This document shows positions 36,890 to 45,719 of a stretch of 64,000 nt of DNA, in pieces. How positions within the stretch are numbered: position 1 is the stretch's first letter; every line of letters starts with the position of its first letter. Source of the DNA: UBA4732 sp963823075. Its GTDB lineage: Bacteria > Planctomycetota > Planctomycetia > Gemmatales > Gemmataceae. A model generated the notes under the pieces. The model ran no database searches and was not told the origin of the DNA. It saw only the letters and a list, made by a program, of their open reading frames with translations. The stretch is from contig CAWGKE010000014.1 of the NCBI GenBank assembly GCA_963823075.1, forward strand, positions 1 through 64,000, in the 5' to 3' direction. The position numbers and the translations under genes were made by a program.

Positions 36890-38371
36890 CTAGGCCGCGC
36901 CCAGTCGCTGCAGCAGCCGCGTCGTCGAGTGCCCCTCGCGCAGCCCGGCGAGATGGACGCGACCGCCGTAGGACTCCACGAAATCCGCACCGACTACGTC
37001 CTCGCGGCGGTAGTCGGCCCCCTTGACCAGCACGTCCGGCCGCACGGCCTGGATCAGCTCCAGCGGCGTCGCTTCCTCGAAAACGGTCAGGTAGTCCACC
37101 GCCTCCAGCCCGGCCAGGACCAGCGCCCGCGACTCCACGGCGTTGACCGGCCGGCCCGGACCCTTCAGCGCCCGCACGCCGGCGTCGCCGTTCAGCCCCA
37201 CCACGAGACAATCCGCCTGCGCCGCGCCTCCTGCAAATACTGGACGTGGCCGGCGTGCAACACGTCGAAACAGCCGTTGGTGAAGGCGACGCGCTGCCCC
37301 AGCGCCGACGCGCTCGACCTCGCGGACCAGCGCCTCCCGCACACGCACCTTGTCCCATCCCCGTTCACCGCGCTCGCCGCCGCGGAGCAGGTCGCCGATG
37401 ATCTCCTCGCGCGTCACGACGGCGACGCCGACTTTTTCGACCTCCAATCCGCCGGCGACGTTGGCGAGGCGGATGGCCGGGTCGTAGTCGGCGCCGGCGG
37501 CCAGGGCCATGCCGAGAACGGCCATCACCATGTCGCCGGCCCCCGTGATGTCGTAGACCTGCCGCGGCCGCGTCGGGAAGACGGCGCGCCGGCCGTCGGC
37601 GTGGGCCAGGGCCATGCCTTCCTTGTCGAGCGTGACGACGGCCGCCTCCAGGTCGAGCCGTTCGCGCAGCTCGGCCGCGCCTTGCAGGGCGGCGACCGAA
37701 TCGTTCAGCACGCGGCCCGTGGCGAGGCCGGCTTCCAGGCGGTTCGGCGTGACGGCGGAGCAGCCGTGATACTTGCGGTAGTCGCCGCCGCGCACCGGGT
37801 CGGCGAGGACCTTGACGCCGCAGGCCCGTGCCGCCGCGATGACCGAGGCCAACAGCGTCGGGGTGCAGGCGCCCTTGTCGTAATCGCTGATGAGCACCAC
37901 GTCGGTCTGGCGCATCTGCCGGCCGATCACCTGGAGCATCTCACGCTCCAGCGCCGGCCCCAGCGGCTTGCGCTCCTCGTAATCGACGCGGATCATCTGC
38001 TGCGGGTGGCGGTGCTGCGCCCGGCCGATGTAGCGCTCCTTGACCGTGCTGGGCCGCCCCGAGTCGGTGAGGACGGCCTCGTCGCCAATGCCCTGGTCAA
38101 GCAGCATCCGGCGAACGCGGCCGCCGTCCGCGTCGGCGCCGACGACGCCGGCCAGCGCCGGTTTCGCCCCGAGGGCGCGGAGCAGCGTCGCCACGCTGCT
38201 GGCCCCGCCGAGTCGCTCCTCGCGGCGGTCGGCGCGCAGCAGAATCACCGGCGCCTCCTGACTGATGCGTTCGGCGTCGCCCCAAACGTAGCGGTCGAGC
38301 ATCAGGTCGCCGACGACCAGCACGCGCGGCTGGCCGAGGTTCTGCACCAGCTCGATCAGATCGGCGGACAT
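36890..38371 (-). CDS. hldE: Bifunctional heptose-7-phosphate kinase / heptose-1-phosphate adenylyltransferase (two compensating frameshifts)
   Basis: About 494 residues. The PfkB/ribokinase half has VVGDLMLDRYVWGDAERIS and the catalytic DITGAGDMVMAVLG near 275. The cytidylyltransferase-like half should read GQRVAFTNGCFDVLHAGHVQYLQEARR (in two parts: GCFDVLHAGH is the HxGH motif), but this segment lies out of frame between about 37303 and 37221. Outside it both frames agree. Net length is a multiple of three. The enzyme makes ADP-heptose for WaaF next door. GAGGAGG precedes the ATG. Confidence 0.92.
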   Translation of the reverse strand: MSADLIELVQNLGQPRVLVVGDLMLDRYVWGDAERISQEAPVILLRADRREERLGGASSVATLLRALGAKPALAGVVGADADGGRVRRMLLDQGIGDEAVLTDSGRPSTVKERYIGRAQHRHPQQMIRVDYEERKPLGPALEREMLQVIGRQMRQTDVVLISDYDKGACTPTLLASVIAAARACGVKVLADPVRGGDYRKYHGCSAVTPNRLEAGLATGRVLNDSVAALQGAAELRERLDLEAAVVTLDKEGMALAHADGRRAVFPTRPRQVYDITGAGDMVMAVLGMALAAGADYDPAIRLANVAGGLEVEKVGVAVVTREEIIGDLLRGGERGERGWDKVRVREALVREVERVGAGAARRLHQRLFRRVARRPRPVFAGGAAQADCLVVGLNGDAGVRALKGPGRPVNAVESRALVLAGLEAVDYLTVFEEATPLELIQAVRPDVLVKGADYRREDVVGADFVESYGGRVHLAGLREGHSTTRLLQRLGAA

Positions 38372-38446
38372 AGACGACCTCCTCTATCCGGGAGCGATGC
38401 CCGAGCCGCGACCGTAAGGGAGCGGTATTCTCCCCCGCTCCCTTAC

Positions 38447-39427
38447 GAGCAAATTGCAGGCGCGGCTGCAAGGCTTGTCAGGAGAAGGAGTTGGCGTTCA
38501 TAATAACCTTTGACGTAACCCGTCGGAGGTTGTTTCATGGAACACGAACTCTGGCTCTCCTTCGAGCGGCAGCTGGGGCGGCTGTCAACGCCTTTCCGCC
38601 CCCACTGTACCTTCCAGGACCGGGACATCGTCCGGGTCTTCTACTGGGCCGCCCTGCACGACCGCCCCACCTGCTGGGCTTGTGACAAGAGGAACTGGCC
38701 GTTGCACGCCCGCAAGAAGCCACTCCCCTCGCCCTCGGTGATGTCGCGTCGGCTCCGCAGCCCCTCGGTTCTGGACCTGTTGGGACATCTGGCGCGAGAC
38801 GTTCTGGACCCGCAAGGCGACCCGCCGTTGCTCTGGCTGGTCGATGGCAAGGGCCTGCCCATCGGCGGCGCCTCCGGCGACCGCCAGGCCGGCTACGGCA
38901 GGGCCGCCGCCGGCAAGGCCAAGGGCTACAAGCTGCACGCCCTGGTCGGCTGCGACGGCTCGCTGCCCCTCTGGCGTCTGGCCCCGATGAACAAGGACGA
39001 ACGCGTCATGGCCCGGCGGATGATCCGGCAGGCCGAGATCCAAGGCTACGTGGTGGGCGACGCCGCCTTCGACGACAATCAACTGCACGACGCCTGTGGG
39101 GCCAAGGGGGACCTCCAGTTGGTGACGCCCCGACGCTACAAGAATGCCAAAGGTCTGGGCCACCACCGGCACAGCCCGGGCCGGTTGCGCGGCCTGGAAA
39201 TCCTGGACAGCCCGTTCCCCGCGTTCGGGCGCGGCCTGCTGAAAGGGCGGCAGGCGATCGAACGCTACTTCGGGAACCTGACCAGCTTCGGCGGCGGCTT
39301 GGCGCCGTTGCCGGCGTGGGTGCGGACGTACCGCCGCGTCCACCGCTGGGTCCAGGCCAAACTGATCTTTAACGCCCTCCGAATGCAATTGAGAAAACAG
39401 ACTTACGTCGCTTGATGCAATTTGCTC
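38447..39427 (+). mobile_element. IS4/IS5-type insertion sequence, 981 bp, 12-bp perfect terminal repeats
   Basis: Ends GAGCAAATTGCA and TGCAATTTGCTC are perfect inverted repeats. Target duplication TTAC at 38443-38446 and 39428-39431. It is inserted inside the right arm of a family D palindrome. Confidence 0.92.
38537..39415 (+). CDS. IS4/IS5-superfamily DDE transposase
   Basis: 292 residues. Catalytic residues are readable as D in LLWLVDGKGLPIGG, D in GYVVGDAAFDDNQL and E in GRQAIERYFGNLTSFGGG (C1 signature region). KGYKLHALVGCDG is the usual strand after the first D. Apparently intact, so the element may be active. Confidence 0.9.
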   Translation: MEHELWLSFERQLGRLSTPFRPHCTFQDRDIVRVFYWAALHDRPTCWACDKRNWPLHARKKPLPSPSVMSRRLRSPSVLDLLGHLARDVLDPQGDPPLLWLVDGKGLPIGGASGDRQAGYGRAAAGKAKGYKLHALVGCDGSLPLWRLAPMNKDERVMARRMIRQAEIQGYVVGDAAFDDNQLHDACGAKGDLQLVTPRRYKNAKGLGHHRHSPGRLRGLEILDSPFPAFGRGLLKGRQAIERYFGNLTSFGGGLAPLPAWVRTYRRVHRWVQAKLIFNALRMQLRKQTYVA

Positions 39428-39462
39428 TTACGGTCGCGGCTCGGAAGCGTCGTCCTCGGAAT

Positions 39463-40427
39463 CTACGCCGCCCGCGCGGCCGGCAACGCGGCGGGGACGG
39501 CGGCGCGGGCCGCGACGGCCGCGTGCAGCAGCGGCAGCAGGATTTCGTGGTGCCCCGTCAGTTCCAGCCCCTCCGACGCCGGCCGGCTCAGCACGTTGAC
39601 GGTGCTGCGGTAGCGCGACTCCTTGTCCACGTTGACCGCGACCAGGCCGTCCAGGCTGTGGCCGAAGTTGTGGGCCACGCTCACCGCCTTGAGGAAGACT
39701 TCCGGCAGCATGACCGCACTGCCGAGGTTCAGCCAGACGCCGTGCGCCAAGGTGGTCACCACGGCGCACAGCCGGCGGAAGTCGATCAGCGACGACTCGC
39801 CCAGCGCCGCCCCGGAAACGTGCGGGTGCATGTGGACGATGTCGGCCCCCAGCGCGACGTGGACGGTGCAGGGGACGCCGGCTTTGCGGGCGGCATGGAC
39901 CAGACTGATCTCGGCAAACGGACACTGGCTCTCCGCAATGTAGTCGCCGAGCGCGGCGCCGAGGCCCGTTTCCTTGACCGCCCCGGCGTGGGCCGCCACG
40001 GCGAAGGCGTCGGCCGTCTCGCGGGCCATGCCGAACAGCCCGGCCTTGAGCTGCGCCCGACGTCCTCGCTCGTCTTGCCGGCCAGGGCCAGCTCGAAGTC
40101 GTGGATGGCCGCGGCCCCGTTCAGCGCCACCGCCTTGAGCAAACCCTGGTGAATCCAGTCGATCAGGTAGGGACCGCAGCCGGTCTTGATGACGTGGCCG
40201 CCGAGCGCGGCGACGACGGTGCGGTTCTCGTCGCGGGCGCGGCAAAGGTGATCGCGCACTTTCCGGAGGTCGTTCGCCGCCAGCTGGCGAGGCAGGCCGT
40301 CGAGCCAGTCGCCGACGGCGGCGGCCGTGGACGCGGCGGCCGGCCGGCCCAGGTCCTCGACGAACACTTTGGACGGCCGCGAGCGCAGCTCGTAGGTCGT
40401 CAAACCGTTCAGGTCCAGCGGTCTCAT
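39463..40427 (-). CDS. Deoxyhypusine-synthase-like family protein of unknown role (one frameshift near 40056)
   Basis: About 321 residues. GGHVIKTGCGPYLIDWIHQGL, VALNGAAAIHDFELALAGKTSEDVG, then in the next frame LFGMARETADAFAV, VPCTVHVALGADIVHMHPHVSGAALGESS (in pieces) and WLNLGSAVMLPEVFLKAVSVA. This resembles the bacterial GSU2085-like relatives of deoxyhypusine synthase, which have an NAD-binding fold; true deoxyhypusine modification of EF-P is not established for them. One missing G (GGGGCGCAG) fixes the frame. The start overlaps the lpxK stop (ATGA), so it is co-translated with lipid A synthesis. Confidence 0.6.
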
Positions 40428-41518
40428 CGTCTTCCCCCCAGGGCCGCTTCCAGCCGCCGCTCCAGCTCGTCCGCCCCGGCCTCGACGTGCAGCCGCACGC
40501 GCAGCGACCACAGCGGCCGGTCGTCCAGGCGGGAAAGGCGGAGCTTCACCAGGTCCTTTTGAGTGACAACGACGTGACAGTCTTCCGGCAGTCTCCGCGC
40601 CCAGCCGCGCAGCTCGTCCACGTCGGCCCGCGTGTAGGCGTGGTGGTCCGGGTAGACGCGGAAGTCCCGCACGTCGGCGCCGCAGTCGGTCAGCGTGCGG
40701 CGGAACGACTCCGGGTTGCCGACGCCGCAGAACGCGGCCGCCGGCCGGCCGCGCAGCGCCTCCAGCGGCGCCGTGTCGCCGTCGGCGTTGACCAGACCGA
40801 CCGGCCGGTGCGTCGTCTCGATCACCGGCACGCCGGGCGCCAGCCCGTGGACTTCCTGACGCAGCCGGGCCTTGTCCGCCTCGCCGACCTGATCGCAGCG
40901 CGTCAGCGCGACCAGATGCGCCCGCCGCAGGCCGGTCCTCGGCTCGCGCAGCAGGCCGCGCGGCAGCAGCCGGCCGTGGCCCCACGGCTGCGTCGCGTCG
41001 ATCAGCACAAGGTCAAGGTCGCGGAAGAGCCGCCGGTGCTGGAACCCGTCGTCCAGCACGAGCAATTCACTTTCCAGCTCTTCAATGGCGGCCTGGGCCA
41101 GCGCCACGCGGTCCTTGCCTTGCAAATGCGGCACGTCGGGCAGGTTCTCTTCCAGGACCAGCGCCTCGTCGTTCGGCCCACTATCCGCCCCATAGCCGCG
41201 GCTGAGGACGGCCACGCGCACGTCGCGGCGGCGGTAGAAGCCGGCCACGTGTTCAACGAACGGCGTCTTGCCGGTGCCGCCGACGGTGAGATTGCCGACG
41301 CTGACGACCGGCGCCGCGACGCGGTGCGTGCGGCCCCAGCCGCGGTCGTAGCCGAGGTTGCGCAGGCGAACGGCGATGCCGTAGGGGATGCTGGCGGCGG
41401 ACAGGCCAAGGCGTTGCAGCGCGGGGCCGAAACCGCGGGCCTCGCCGCGGACGACGGCGAGGTAACGCCGGCGGCGATCAGGGGAGGGATCAGGTGCGGA
41501 AGCGTTGGGTGCAGGCAA
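40424..41518 (-). CDS. lpxK: Tetraacyldisaccharide 4'-kinase
   Basis: 364 residues. SVGNLTVGGTGKTPFVEHV at 73-91 is the LpxK Walker A. VLSRGYGADSGPNDEA and LVLDDGFQHRRLFRDLDLVLID carry the catalytic DDGFQH. It phosphorylates the 4' position of the lipid A disaccharide at the inner membrane. The presence of LpxK, HldE and WaaF together implies a genuine LPS with heptose core. Confidence 0.95.
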   Translation of the reverse strand: MPAPNASAPDPSPDRRRRYLAVVRGEARGFGPALQRLGLSAASIPYGIAVRLRNLGYDRGWGRTHRVAAPVVSVGNLTVGGTGKTPFVEHVAGFYRRRDVRVAVLSRGYGADSGPNDEALVLEENLPDVPHLQGKDRVALAQAAIEELESELLVLDDGFQHRRLFRDLDLVLIDATQPWGHGRLLPRGLLREPRTGLRRAHLVALTRCDQVGEADKARLRQEVHGLAPGVPVIETTHRPVGLVNADGDTAPLEALRGRPAAAFCGVGNPESFRRTLTDCGADVRDFRVYPDHHAYTRADVDELRGWARRLPEDCHVVVTQKDLVKLRLSRLDDRPLWSLRVRLHVEAGADELERRLEAALGGRR

Positions 41519-41663
41519 CGGGGGTCCATCCCCTTGGGCGGCGCCGGTGGTTCGCTTCGCATGGCGCCGTCATCCGTGACGGCGGCGGCAGGTGGGGCGC
41601 CGGGCGACACAGGTTATAGCCCGGCCGTCGTTCGGCTGTCAACCGTGATCCGGCAAACCCCAA

Positions 41664-41725
41664 CCGAGCCGCGACCGTGAGGGAGCGATCTTCGCCAAAA
41701 CCGCTCCCTCGCGGTCGCGGCTCGG
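41664..41725. repeat. Palindrome, family D (24-base arms)
   Basis: Arms 41664-41687 and 41702-41725 with one mismatch. Starts CCGAGCCGCGACCGTGAGGG. It begins five bases after the stop of the permease gene (minus strand). Confidence 0.92.
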
Positions 41726-41729
41726 CAAG

Positions 41730-42755
41730 CTACCCCCGCCCTCCGCCGCGCCGCTTCAGCAGCTGGTCGATGATCGTGCCCAGCAGCAGGGCCACTCCGA
41801 TCACGGCGTATTCGATCTCCGTGCTGAAACCGCCGAAGATGACCAGCTGACGCAGCAGCGGCAGCACCGCCGTCCCCAGAACCATGCCCACCACGGACCC
41901 TTCGCCGCCGCGAAGGCTGCACCCGCCCAGCACCGCCCCGGTGATGGCGTACAGCTCCATCAGCGAGCCGGCGCTCGACGCCGTCGCCGTCCGCGCCTCC
42001 AGGATGTAGAGTACGCTCGCCAGACCGGCCAGCGTCGAGCAGATCACGTAGGACAGGATCTTGTAGTTATCGACCGGGACGCCCGCGTAGCGCGCCGCCT
42101 CCTCGTTGGCGCCGAGCGCGTACAGGTAGCGGCCGTACCGGGTGCCGTGCAGGAACAGGCCCAGCAGCAACGCGATGAGGAGCATCACGATCAGCTCCTG
42201 CGGCACGCCGAACGGCGTTCCCACCGTCGTCCAGGTTCGCACGGTCTCAATGTGTTCCTGGAACGCCGGCGGGGCGCCGTTCACGGTCAGGCCGACGTTC
42301 TCGCCCGACAGCCCGCGGGCCAGTCCGCGGTAGATGAACAGGCCGCACAACGTCACCAGGAAAGGCTGCAGTTTCAGCTTCGTCACCAGCAGGCCGTGGA
42401 ACAGGCCGATCGCCGCGCCGCCGGCGATCACGACCAGGGCGGCGATTTCCGGCGCGACCTGTTGCCGCAGCAGCAGCGAGAAGCCGACGGCGCCCAGGCC
42501 GATCACGGAGCCGATCGACAGGTCGATGCCGCCGGAAATGATGAGGACGCCGGCCCCCAGCGTGATGACGCCGTAAAAGCCCAGCCGGCCGGCAATGGTC
42601 TGCTGGTTGCGGAGGGAGCGGGCGTTCTCATCCATCAGCATCAGGGCGACGTAGAGGAGGAGCACCATCAAGGCCACGCCGAGCAGCCGGGTCAGCGCCG
42701 AGCCGGACGCCAGGCGACGCCATCCCGCGACGGGAAGGGTCATCAGCCGATTCAT
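41730..42755 (-). CDS. Ribose/xylose-type ABC transporter permease (RbsC-like)
   Basis: 341 residues with eight to ten hydrophobic segments. GVITLGAGVLIISGGIDLSIGSV is the BPD_transp_2 signature, and RYGRYLYALGANEEAARYAGV is the EAA-like loop contacting the ATPase. The start overlaps the ATPase stop (ATGA). It forms the membrane channel for a pentose or related sugar bound by the lipoprotein encoded upstream. Confidence 0.93.
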   Translation of the reverse strand: MNRLMTLPVAGWRRLASGSALTRLLGVALMVLLLYVALMLMDENARSLRNQQTIAGRLGFYGVITLGAGVLIISGGIDLSIGSVIGLGAVGFSLLLRQQVAPEIAALVVIAGGAAIGLFHGLLVTKLKLQPFLVTLCGLFIYRGLARGLSGENVGLTVNGAPPAFQEHIETVRTWTTVGTPFGVPQELIVMLLIALLLGLFLHGTRYGRYLYALGANEEAARYAGVPVDNYKILSYVICSTLAGLASVLYILEARTATASSAGSLMELYAITGAVLGGCSLRGGEGSVVGMVLGTAVLPLLRQLVIFGGFSTEIEYAVIGVALLLGTIIDQLLKRRGGGRG

Positions 42756-44323
42756 GCCTTGCCTCCGGGATTGGGAATGGCGTCGGCCGGGCGCGCGGAC
42801 GCGATCGGCTCGGCGTCATCGCCGCCGGTCGCCAGGTGCATGACCGCTTCCTGAGTCAGCGCCGATCGCGGCAGCTCGCCGGCCAACCGCCCCTCGTGCA
42901 GCACCAGGACGCGGTCGCTCATGCCCAGCACCTCCTCCAGGTCGCTGGAGATCATGAGGATCGCCACGCCGGCGGCCGCCAGCTCGTCCATCAGGGCGTA
43001 GATCTCGCTGCGGGCGCCGACGTCCACGCCGCGCGTCGGCTCGTCCAGGATCAGCACGGGCGGCAGCCGGGCCAGCCACTTGCCCAGCACCACCTTCTGC
43101 TGGTTGCCGCCCGACAGCTGGCCGACGACCTGATCCGGCCCCGAGGCCCGCACGCGCAGCCGGCCCATGAGGTCGCGCGTCAGGTCCGCCTCGCGGCCCG
43201 GCAGCACCCAGCCCAATACGCTCAGGCGTTCGAGGTTCGGCAGGGCGAGATTGCGTTGCACGGTATGGCTCAGGACCAGCCCGTGCCGGCGGCGGTCTTC
43301 CGGCGCCAGCAGGAGACCGGCGGCGATCGCCTGGCGGGGGCTGTGAACGCGGAGCGGCCGGCCGTCGAGCAGCACCTCTCCGGCCGTCAGCCGCCGCAGG
43401 CCGAACAGCGCCTCGGCCAGCTCCGTGCGCCCGGCCCCGACCAGCCCGGCCATGCCCACGACCTCGCCGCCGTGCAGCACGAACGAAATCGGCCGGGCCG
43501 GGCCGCCGGCGAACGTGACGCCCCGCACCTCCAACCGCACCGGCCCCGCCGCCGCGGCGTGCCGCCGCGGGTAGAACTGAGTCAGGTCGCGGCCCACCAT
43601 CAGCCGCACCATTGCCTCGCGGCCGATCTCCTCCCGCGCCAGGTCGCCGGCGTTGCGGCCGTCCCGCAGGACGACGACGCGATCCGCCACCCGCTGCACC
43701 TCCGCCAGCCGGTGCGAGATGTACAGGACGGCGATATGATGCCGATGCAGATCGTCAATGACCTCGAAAAGGCGATCGGTCTCGCGCTGGGTCAGGCTGG
43801 ACGTCGGCTCGTCCATGATGATGAGGCGGGCGTCCTGGCCGAGGGCGCGGGCGATTTCCACCATCTGCCGCTGGCCGGGCGGCAGATCGCCGACGACGTG
43901 GTCCGGGGGGACGTTCAGCCCGACGCGGTCGAGCAGGGCTTTGCTCTCGGCCGTCATGCGCCGGCGGTCCAGCCAGCCGAGCGGGCCGCCGAACACCTCC
44001 TCGCGGCCCAGGAACAGGTTGGCCGAGACGCTCAGGTTCTCGGCGAGGTTCAGCTCCTGGTGGATCAGCACGACGCCGAGGCGCAGGGCGTCGGCCGCGC
44101 CGGAGGGGTGGACCGGCGCTCCGTCGATGAGGATCTCGCCGTCGTCGGGCCGGTACAGGCCGGCGACGATCTTCATAAGCGTGGACTTGCCGGCCCCGTT
44201 CTCGCCGACCACCGCAACGGTTTCGCCGGGGGCCACGCGCAGCGACACGCCGTCCAGCGCGCGAACGCCCGGGAACGATTTGCGGACATTGCGGACTTCA
44301 AGGAGAGGAACAACAGGATTCAC
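42752..44323 (-). CDS. Ribose-type ABC transporter ATPase with two nucleotide-binding domains (RbsA-like)
   Basis: 523 residues. First domain: Walker A GENGAGKST at 40-48, signature PPGQRQMVEIARAL, Walker B LIIMDEPTSSL. Second domain: degenerate Walker A GLVGAGRTELAEA, good signature LSGGNQQKVVLGKW and Walker B LILDEPTRGVDVG. This asymmetry is normal for RbsA/MglA proteins. It lies downstream of the binding-protein gene and upstream of the permease gene. Confidence 0.95.
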   Translation of the reverse strand: MNPVVPLLEVRNVRKSFPGVRALDGVSLRVAPGETVAVVGENGAGKSTLMKIVAGLYRPDDGEILIDGAPVHPSGAADALRLGVVLIHQELNLAENLSVSANLFLGREEVFGGPLGWLDRRRMTAESKALLDRVGLNVPPDHVVGDLPPGQRQMVEIARALGQDARLIIMDEPTSSLTQRETDRLFEVIDDLHRHHIAVLYISHRLAEVQRVADRVVVLRDGRNAGDLAREEIGREAMVRLMVGRDLTQFYPRRHAAAAGPVRLEVRGVTFAGGPARPISFVLHGGEVVGMAGLVGAGRTELAEALFGLRRLTAGEVLLDGRPLRVHSPRQAIAAGLLLAPEDRRRHGLVLSHTVQRNLALPNLERLSVLGWVLPGREADLTRDLMGRLRVRASGPDQVVGQLSGGNQQKVVLGKWLARLPPVLILDEPTRGVDVGARSEIYALMDELAAAGVAILMISSDLEEVLGMSDRVLVLHEGRLAGELPRSALTQEAVMHLATGGDDAEPIASARPADAIPNPGGKA

Positions 44324-44347
44324 GGCGTCCCATCGGCGGAGGGCCTG

Positions 44348-44428
44348 GGCGAGCGGGGGGCGTCAGTCCCCTGATGACGGGTTCGGTGACGGAATCGCGC
44401 ATCAGGGGGCTGACGCCCCCCGCTCGCC
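44348..44428. repeat. Palindrome, family E, between binding-protein and ATPase genes
   Basis: 29-base arms 44348-44376 and 44400-44428 with one mismatch, 23-base loop; starts GGCGAGCGGGGGGCGTCAG. It starts five bases after the binding-protein stop. In this position it could protect or terminate transcripts so that the binding protein is made in excess. Confidence 0.92.
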
Positions 44429-44432
44429 GCAC

Positions 44433-45536
44433 TTACCACGGCTTCCCCAGCATCTTGCTCAAGTCGTCGCGGAATTCCTTGACGGGGATGGTCGTTTTGA
44501 CGCCGTGGACGGTGTCGTCGTAGTCCTTATGGCCGTCCTTCGTCACGATGCGGAACTTCTGCAGGACCTGATCGCCCACGATATCGACGTCGTCCCCCTT
44601 CACGCTCTCGACGGCCTTTTGCTTGTCCTCCCCCTTGGCGAGGTCGGCCATGATCTTCACCGACTTGTAGCCGAACTGGTAGGGGTTCTGCACGATGGTC
44701 CCGTAGATGCGGCCGTCGGCCACGCCGTCCAGGGTGCCGGGGGCCTCGTCGAAGCCGACGATCTTGACATGGGAGTCTTTCCCCGCCGCCGTCAGCAGCT
44801 GCGGCGGCTCATAGGCCCAAAGGCCGATAAGACAGACGTCCTTTTCCTTTTGGAGACTGGTCAGAGCGAGGTTGGCGTTTTCCAGGCACTGGGTCTCCTT
44901 CGTGGGCATGTCGAGATAGGCCGGGGCGTTGTACAGCCGGTAGTCGCCGAACTTCAGGTATTCCTTGCCGTCCACCGTCACCTTCTCGCCGGTCGCGTCC
45001 TTCTTGCCGGCCAGCAGGTCCAGCAGGCCTTGCCGCCGCTGGATGGCGTTGAGCGCGGACAGGTTGCCGACGAAGACGGCGATGACGCCGCCATTGGGCA
45101 TGGCGTCTTTGACGAGCCTTCCGGCGGCCCGCCCTGCCTCGTAGTTGTCCGTGCCGATGTAGCAAACGCGGCCCGAATCCGGCGCGTCGTTGTCCTGGGT
45201 GAGCAGCGGGACGTGCGGGACGATGTCGTTCTTGAAGTACGGCGTCTGGTTGGTCGGGTCGGTGACGCTGACGGCGATGGCCTTGACGCCCTGGTTGAGG
45301 ACGGTGTCCATGACTTCCTTCTGGGTGGCCGCGTCGCCAGGGTCGGGCATCCGAAAGACCAGCTCCACGTCGTTCTCGGCGGCGGCCTTGTCGCCGCCGG
45401 CGCGGGCGATGGACCAAAACGGGTCCACATTGTTGGATACAAAAGCGACCTTGGTTTTGCCCGATCCCTGGCAGCCGGTCAGCAGGCACAGCGCCAGCGC
45501 GGCCGCCAGGGTCCCGACGACGCGGAGAGATTTCAT
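44433..45536 (-). CDS. Sugar ABC transporter substrate-binding lipoprotein (RbsB-like)
   Basis: 367 residues. The signal LAAALALCLLTGC has a lipobox with Cys 22. The periplasmic-binding fold reads KVAFVSNNVDPFWSIARAG, GVKAIAVSVTDPTNQTPYF, LLTQDNDAPDSGRVCYIGTDNYEAGRAAG and VGFDEAPGTLDGVADGRIYGTI. First gene of the rbsB-rbsA-rbsC-like operon. The ligand (ribose, xylose or another sugar) cannot be decided. Confidence 0.93.
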   Translation of the reverse strand: MKSLRVVGTLAAALALCLLTGCQGSGKTKVAFVSNNVDPFWSIARAGGDKAAAENDVELVFRMPDPGDAATQKEVMDTVLNQGVKAIAVSVTDPTNQTPYFKNDIVPHVPLLTQDNDAPDSGRVCYIGTDNYEAGRAAGRLVKDAMPNGGVIAVFVGNLSALNAIQRRQGLLDLLAGKKDATGEKVTVDGKEYLKFGDYRLYNAPAYLDMPTKETQCLENANLALTSLQKEKDVCLIGLWAYEPPQLLTAAGKDSHVKIVGFDEAPGTLDGVADGRIYGTIVQNPYQFGYKSVKIMADLAKGEDKQKAVESVKGDDVDIVGDQVLQKFRIVTKDGHKDYDDTVHGVKTTIPVKEFRDDLSKMLGKPW

Positions 45537-45640
45537 GACGCCACTCGTGGATTGCGGGAGAAGAAACCCGTCGGCCCGATAGGGCGACGGCCTTCGCTCT
45601 CATGAGGATATTCGTAAGCGGCGGCCGGGCAAGAGGAAAG

Positions 45641-45716
45641 TGAGGAGTGAGGAGTGAGGAGTGAGGAGAAAAGGACAAAAAAGGGTGGCTCTTCTCTTCA
45701 CTCCTCACTCCTCACT
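45641..45716. repeat. Tandem heptamer palindrome, family H
   Basis: Four tandem copies of TGAGGAG (45641-45668) face two inverted copies CTCCTCA (45701-45714), so a hairpin can form in several registers. It lies four bases after the MutS-like gene stop. Confidence 0.85.
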
Positions 45717-45719
45717 GTG

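Larger units (their letters stand above)
38401..39444. repeat. Palindrome, family D, split by an insertion sequence
   Basis: The left arm 38401-38424 starts CCGAGCCGCGACCGTAAGGG. The right arm is 38436-38446 continued at 39432-39444. Removing the IS and one TTAC copy restores a perfect 24-base arm. Intact sister at 41664-41725. It lies 19 bases after the stop of the deoxyhypusine-synthase-like gene. Confidence 0.9.

Noticed and set aside
45641..45716. CRISPR-like array of TGAGGAG units
   Set aside because: The units are seven bases long with no spacers. It is a tandem repeat facing an inverted copy. No cas genes.
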